Below are positions 60,328-64,000 of a stretch of 64,000 nucleotides of DNA, piece after piece. Every line of letters starts with the position of its first letter. Positions within the stretch are counted from its first letter, which is position 1. This DNA comes from UBA6912 sp963792895 (GTDB lineage Bacteria > Actinomycetota > Acidimicrobiia > Spongiisociales > UBA5794), in NCBI GenBank assembly GCA_963792895.1, contig CAWBYA010000006.1:372001-436000 (forward strand), in the 5' to 3' direction. A program made the position numbers and the translations under genes. The notes under the pieces were generated by a model. It had not been told where the DNA came from. It made no database searches and saw only the letters and a list, made by a program, of their open reading frames with translations.

Positions 60328-61449
60328 GTGCTGATCGGGGTACCCACCGAGATCAAGACCGAGGAGTATCGGGTTGCCATAACCCCCATCGGAGTGAGGG
60401 AGCTCACCTCGCGGGGTCACCGAGTCGTCATCCAGTCGGGCGCAGGCCTCGGGTCGTCGATCCCCAACGAGGAATTCGTCGCCGTCGGTGGCGAGATCGT
60501 GGACAGCGCCGCCGAGGTGTTTGCGACTGCACAACTCATCCTCAAGGTCAAGGAGCCTCAGCTCGAGGAAATCGCGATGCTGCGGGACGACCACACTCTG
60601 TTCACGTTCCTCCACCTCGCTGCGTACCCCGCCCAAGCGCACGGCCTCGTTGGGAGCGGGGCAACGGCCATCGCCTACGAGACCGTCCAACTTCCCTCCG
60701 GTGCGTTGCCTCTCCTTGCCCCCATGAGCGAGATCGCGGGCCGCATGGCGGCACAAGCCGGCGCACACCACTTGGAGCGACCCCAGGGAGGGCGCGGCGT
60801 ACTCATCGGCGGCGTCGCCGGGGTGCCGCCGGCGAGGGTCACCGTGCTGGGCGCGGGAAGCGCCGGCACCCACGCGGCGATGGTCGCCTCCGGCATGGGG
60901 GCGAACGTCACGATCTTGGACATCAACATCGACCGCCTCCGTCATCTCGACGAGTTGCAGGTGGGCCGCATCACGACCGTTCGTTCCTCCGTCTACAGCA
61001 TCGACGAGTTCGTGCCCCGGTCCGACCTCGTGATCGGGGCGGTCCTCGTCGCGGGTGCTCGCGCTCCGGTGGTGGTCAACGAGGACCAGGTGAGGGCGAT
61101 GCGACCCGGCAGCGTCGTCGTCGACATCTCGATCGACCAGGGCGGGTGCATCGCGACCGCCCGCGAGACATCTCATGCCCAGCCGGTCTACCACCTCGAC
61201 GGTGTCGTCCACTACGCAGTCGGCAACATCCCGGGCGCGGTTCCGAACACGTCGACGTACGCACTCACGAACGCAACACTGCCGTACGTCGTTGCACTGG
61301 CGGGAGGCCACCACGCTGCCATCGCCCGCCACCCGGAACTGCTGCATGGCTACAACGTGATCGGCGGCAAGATGGTGAACTCGGCCGTGGCCGAGAGTCT
61401 CGACCTGGAGTACTCGGAACCGGCGCCGTTGCTCGGCCTGTCCGGCTGA
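60328..61449 (+). CDS. ald: Alanine dehydrogenase
   Basis: GTG 60328 with AGGGAG upstream gives 373 residues. Substrate site LIGVPTEIKTEEYRVAITP and IQSGAGLGSSIPNEEFVAVG G, catalytic HLAAYPAQAHGL and LILKVKEPQ, then the NAD loop VTVLGAGSAGTHAAMVASGM GANVTILDIN and VIGAVLVAGARAPVVV are in order, ending with DQGGCIATARETSHAQPVYH LDGVVHYAVGNIPGAVPNTS. It interconverts alanine and pyruvate/ammonia. Convergent with the next gene, 6 nt between stops. Confidence 0.96.
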   Translation: MLIGVPTEIKTEEYRVAITPIGVRELTSRGHRVVIQSGAGLGSSIPNEEFVAVGGEIVDSAAEVFATAQLILKVKEPQLEEIAMLRDDHTLFTFLHLAAYPAQAHGLVGSGATAIAYETVQLPSGALPLLAPMSEIAGRMAAQAGAHHLERPQGGRGVLIGGVAGVPPARVTVLGAGSAGTHAAMVASGMGANVTILDINIDRLRHLDELQVGRITTVRSSVYSIDEFVPRSDLVIGAVLVAGARAPVVVNEDQVRAMRPGSVVVDISIDQGGCIATARETSHAQPVYHLDGVVHYAVGNIPGAVPNTSTYALTNATLPYVVALAGGHHAAIARHPELLHGYNVIGGKMVNSAVAESLDLEYSEPAPLLGLSG

Positions 61450-61455
61450 ACCGGT

Positions 61456-61950
61456 TCACTCGGTGTCGGTGCGCAACACCTTGCGGCCGGCGAGCCGAGC
61501 CCACCACAGGACAACGGATCCTGCGATGAGGACGGCGGTGGCGACGGCCTGATACCAGGTGCTCCAGTTGTACTCGTCGATCGACCAGCTGTACAGGAAC
61601 GCCAGCGCCGCCATGGTCAGCTGAAGCGCCCCGGTCGTCACGAAGATCGCCCGGCCGCCCGGGCGGGCGAGGACGAGGATTCCCGAGATCGCCCACGCCA
61701 GCAGCACTGCACCCACCCAACGCAGCCCCCCGAGAAGCTCGGAGGCTTGCGAATCGAGCCCAATCACATCGAAGAAGGTGGCGGGGAAGATGACGAGCGG
61801 CAGGGCGAAGAGCAGGTTGATGAAGATGTACACGACCATCGCGATGTTCAGAGTGGCCGCCGGGTCGCGTTGCGCACGCCGCGGCCGAGCATCTCCCACC
61901 GGCGCGTCGGCGGCCTCGAGGGGAGGAGGGCTCTCCGGCGGCTCGGTCAT
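61456..61950 (-). CDS. Small membrane protein with four helices
   Basis: ATG 61950 gives 164 residues. After a Pro-rich cytoplasmic stretch there are four hydrophobic segments: IAMVVYIFINLLFALPLVIF, LRWVGAVLLAWAISGILVL, RAIFVTTGALQLTMAALAFL and WYQAVATAVLIAGSVVLWWA. No family is recognised. It overlaps the DUF2017 stop by ATGA. Confidence 0.8.
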   Translation of the reverse strand: MTEPPESPPPLEAADAPVGDARPRRAQRDPAATLNIAMVVYIFINLLFALPLVIFPATFFDVIGLDSQASELLGGLRWVGAVLLAWAISGILVLARPGGRAIFVTTGALQLTMAALAFLYSWSIDEYNWSTWYQAVATAVLIAGSVVLWWARLAGRKVLRTDTE

Positions 61951-62423
61951 GTGAGCATCGACGGCGTCTGCATCAGCGCATGGACGAGCTGATCCTGCAC
62001 CATCCCGAGATACGCAACGATGGCCTGGTGGGGAGAGTCCGGCAGGTCCGAGAGGTCGTCTGTGTCGAACATCGAGTGTCGGGCGGCGATAGCGAGCCGG
62101 GCTGCTCCCACGGCCCGGGCGCACGCTTCGGCTTCGTCCTGGCTCACAACGGTTCGACCGTCTGCGAGACGCTCGAGAACGGCCGCAAGCTGCGTCCGGT
62201 CGGTCTCCCGAGCGCGTTGAATCTCGCCGTGCGACAGCCTGCGGAACTCGTGGTCCTCGGCGTCGTCGGCATAGGCCGTCGGATACAGGCGATCGTGGGC
62301 GGGATCGTCTGGAGTGGCGTCGACAGAGGCCAGGAATGCCGGAACGGCGTGCAGCACTGCAAGCGCCTGACCGTCGACCCGCCCCTCGATCTCGCCGGAC
62401 TCCGGGTCGAAATGGAAGCTCAT
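61947..62423 (-). CDS. DUF2017 protein
   Basis: ATG 62423 overlaps the clpS stop by ATGA; 158 residues. The protein is helical with LYPTAYADDAEDHEFRRLSH GEIQRARETDRTQLA and SPHQAIVAYLGMVQDQLVHA LM, the family pattern. In actinobacteria it typically follows clpS, hence a proposed link to ClpAP/ClpCP proteolysis, though its function is not established. Confidence 0.9.
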   Translation of the reverse strand: MSFHFDPESGEIEGRVDGQALAVLHAVPAFLASVDATPDDPAHDRLYPTAYADDAEDHEFRRLSHGEIQRARETDRTQLAAVLERLADGRTVVSQDEAEACARAVGAARLAIAARHSMFDTDDLSDLPDSPHQAIVAYLGMVQDQLVHALMQTPSMLT

Positions 62424-62707
62424 CCCCGCTCCAGCGTGGCCCACAGGCCGTGATGGTGAAGCCTCGTCACCTCGAGCTCGGCGCGCTCTCTCGGCGCAGA
62501 CGTGACAATGGCGCGGCCCCGGTGATGGACGTCGAGCATGAGCTCGGTGGCTCTGGTCTCGTTGTACCCGAACAGCTTGCGAAACACCCACACGACGTAG
62601 CTCATGAGGTTGACCGGGTCGTTCCATACGATCACGTTCCACGTCGGGATCGTGATCGTGTGGTCGAGGGTTGACGTTCCCTCGTAACGCTCCGGTGCTG
62701 CGCTCAT
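62420..62707 (-). CDS. clpS: ClpS, ATP-dependent Clp protease adaptor
   Basis: The 95-residue protein holds the N-degron recognition fold: WNVIVWNDPVNLMSYVVWVF RKLFGYNETRATELMLDVHH RGRAIVTSAPRERAELEVTR LHHHGLWATLE. The DPVNxxxYV segment and the Met/Leu/His pocket are conserved. It delivers N-end-rule substrates to the Clp ATPase. It is 24 nt after the BldC-like gene and coupled to DUF2017. Confidence 0.96.
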   Translation of the reverse strand: MSAAPERYEGTSTLDHTITIPTWNVIVWNDPVNLMSYVVWVFRKLFGYNETRATELMLDVHHRGRAIVTSAPRERAELEVTRLHHHGLWATLERG

Positions 62708-62731
62708 GCCCGAAGGGTACCGCGGCAGCGG

Positions 62732-62959
62732 TCAGGGGTCACCCGGACCGGGGGACCGATCGACCGCGGCGAAACGCTGCGAATTGATCCATTCCTCGAA
62801 GTCGCGGCGCGAGATGCGCCACTCACGGCCGAACTTGACCCCGGGTAGCGAGCCCGCACGCAGCTGGCTCGTGACGACGAACGCAGAAACATCCATGTAG
62901 TCGCAGATGTCGGGCACCGACAGCCACTCCTTGCCGATATCAACCGTGATGCGCTCCAT
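62732..62959 (-). CDS. BldC-like/excisionase-family DNA-binding protein
   Basis: ATG 62959 gives 75 residues. WLSVPDICDYMDVSAFVVTS QLRAGSLPGVKFGREWRISR RDFEEWI is a single MerR/excisionase-type winged helix, as in BldC (about 68 residues) of streptomycetes. It starts the clpS-DUF2017 group on the minus strand. Confidence 0.88.
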   Translation of the reverse strand: MERITVDIGKEWLSVPDICDYMDVSAFVVTSQLRAGSLPGVKFGREWRISRRDFEEWINSQRFAAVDRSPGPGDP

Positions 62960-63171
62960 CCGCCAAGCGTATGGAATCGAACGAGCGCTTACAAGGGCGT
63001 CGATGGGCGGCGGATGGAGAGGCCAGTTGCGGCTCACAGCTCCAGCCCATAGGCTGCGTCCTGGATTCGTGCGGGCGGATCGCCGCGCTGCGGCGTGCAC
63101 GGGCTTCCATGGAGGGTCGTCCCAGTGGCGGCCCTCCGGCGCGTTCCGGCCCGACCGGCGATACTGCGGCG

Positions 63172-63771
63172 ATGCGCAACAACGACATCACCATTGGCAT
63201 CTTCCTCTTCGACGATGCGGAGGAGCTCGATTGGGTCGGGCCGTGGGAGGTGCTCCGCAGCTGGCAGCTGGCACATCCCGAGGACGGAGCCTCCGTCATC
63301 ACGCTTGCAGAGACCGAAGGCGTCATCGCGTGCGCCAAAGGGATGCTCGTGCTCCCCGACCACACTTGGGACACGGCGCCACCGCTGGACGTCCTCGTCT
63401 ACCCCGGAGGACGGGGAACGCGTCCCCAGATCGGGGATACAACCATCGGACGCTGGGTCAAGGAGCTTGCCGCCGCCGGCACGCTGATGACGAGCGTGTG
63501 CACCGGCTCTCTCGTGTTCGCCGACAACGGGCTTCTCGACGATGGACCGGCTACGACGCACTGGGAGGCGCTCGACCTGCTCGACCGGCTCGGGTCAACA
63601 TCGAGGTCCGGCCGCACGACCGGTTCGTCGATCAGAGGCGATGTCATCACGGCGTCAGGGGTGTCGGCCGGCATCGACATGGCCCTGCACCTCGTCGCGC
63701 GGCTGCACTCCGTCGAACGGGCCCGCGAGGTCCGCCGCTACATCCAGTACGACCCGGCGCCGCCGGTCTGA
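63172..63771 (+). CDS. DJ-1/PfpI-family protein, isonitrile hydratase-like
   Basis: ATG 63172 gives 199 residues. TIGIFLFDDAEELDWVGPWE VL and the nucleophile elbow LMTSVCTGSLVFADNGLLDD GPATTHW with the catalytic Cys mark the family, ending SGVSAGIDMALHLVARL. Between 63592 and 63640 the natural segment VNIEVRPHDRFVDQR is in a neighbouring frame, while the flanks are in this frame, which implies two compensating indels. Its chemistry (glyoxalase or isonitrile hydration) is not decided. Confidence 0.85.
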   Translation: MRNNDITIGIFLFDDAEELDWVGPWEVLRSWQLAHPEDGASVITLAETEGVIACAKGMLVLPDHTWDTAPPLDVLVYPGGRGTRPQIGDTTIGRWVKELAAAGTLMTSVCTGSLVFADNGLLDDGPATTHWEALDLLDRLGSTSRSGRTTGSSIRGDVITASGVSAGIDMALHLVARLHSVERAREVRRYIQYDPAPPV

Positions 63772-63789
63772 GCGGCCCGCTCGGGTGGA

Positions 63790-64000
63790 TCAGGCGGCTG
63801 CGTTGGCAGCTGCGCGGCGCGCCAATTCGACTTCACGAGTCGGACGGCTGAGGACGAACCACACGCCGACGACGCCGAGGCTCACGACCGCGGCTCCTCA
63901 CCCACGGGTTGTCGAGCGCAAAGAGCGTCGACAGCGTCACCGCGGTGATGATGGACATCACCGCGACGACCTTGATCTTGCGGGGAATACCGAGGCCTTC
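63790..64000 (-). CDS. DUF454 (YbaN-like) membrane protein, partial, frameshifted
   Basis: The C-terminus ends at 63790 with VVSLGVVGVWFVLSRPTREV and a basic tail ELARRAAANAAA. The upstream part GLGIPRKIKVVAVMSIITAV TLSTLFALDNPWVR is in another frame; the break is at about 63893-63903. The PRKIKV and PTRE blocks match the DUF454 inner-membrane family. The start lies beyond the right edge. Confidence 0.7.

Noticed and set aside
1..64000. tRNA, rRNA, riboswitch or origin-like clusters
   Set aside because: I looked for tRNA arms and long conserved RNA motifs by eye in the gaps and saw none; a covariance-model scan would be decisive.

Overview
The window is 64 kb of GC-rich chromosomal DNA from a bacterium that looks like an actinomycete of the Acidimicrobiia type. 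This is an inference from gene content, not from a marker gene. The supporting pairs are an XRE regulator fused by overlap to an HBHA-like gene, ClpS followed by DUF2017, CGNR and BldC-like regulators, and frequent GTG/TTG starts with GTGA/ATGA overlaps. No rRNA, tRNA or CRISPR array was seen.

Layout. 1-3.9 kb: an HdrD/GlpC-like membrane protein, a DUF1992 gene, and a rhodanese/persulfide-dioxygenase plus SulP pair, nearly all interrupted by small indels. 4.1-12.5 kb: a lipoprotein, an ArsR regulator and a sulfur-handling/respiratory cluster (DsrE2, TusA, FeS-NrfD, a 910-residue molybdopterin oxidoreductase, a TorD-like chaperone). 12.5-20.6 kb: VOC protein, GntR, methyltransferase, ExeM/NucH nuclease, a decayed LuxR gene, PspA with a membrane partner, and a CGNR regulator with two small genes. 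20.6-33.1 kb: proC and proline dehydrogenase, a YibE/F protein, a TIR-transmembrane-CBM9-like receptor, an AidB-like acyl-CoA dehydrogenase, two alpha/beta hydrolases, a 2Fe-2S protein, a selenocysteine-containing SelD, and MgtE. 33.1-39.9 kb: a probable modABC-nadE-pabC operon facing a PadR regulator. 40.1-52.7 kb: TetR/FtsX-type ABC exporter, carboxylate-amine ligase, M20 amidohydrolase, a CorA remnant, tyrA-aroF, SDR-acyltransferase, XRE-HBHA. 52.9-59.0 kb: a complete Tn3-family transposon. 59.1-64 kb: DUF4332, a MobA-like transferase, alanine dehydrogenase, BldC-like/ClpS/DUF2017, a DJ-1 protein and a partial DUF454 gene.

The strongest observations are four. First, selD carries an in-frame UGA at the catalytic position, followed by a perfect SECIS-like hairpin, so this cell probably uses selenocysteine. 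Second, a 6157-bp Tn3 element can be delimited to the base by 50-bp inverted repeats and a GACAT target duplication; it carries a tyrosine recombinase, a MazF-type toxin-antitoxin pair and two unknown passengers. Third, a single-pass protein joins a cytoplasmic TIR domain to an external CBM9-like module. Fourth, one sulfur cluster combines sulfur carriers with a PsrABC/SreABC-like complex.

A caution: at least a dozen conserved genes are split by 1-2 nt indels spread along the window. The pattern fits residual assembly error better than mass pseudogenisation, so frameshifted genes are annotated as genes with the break position given.
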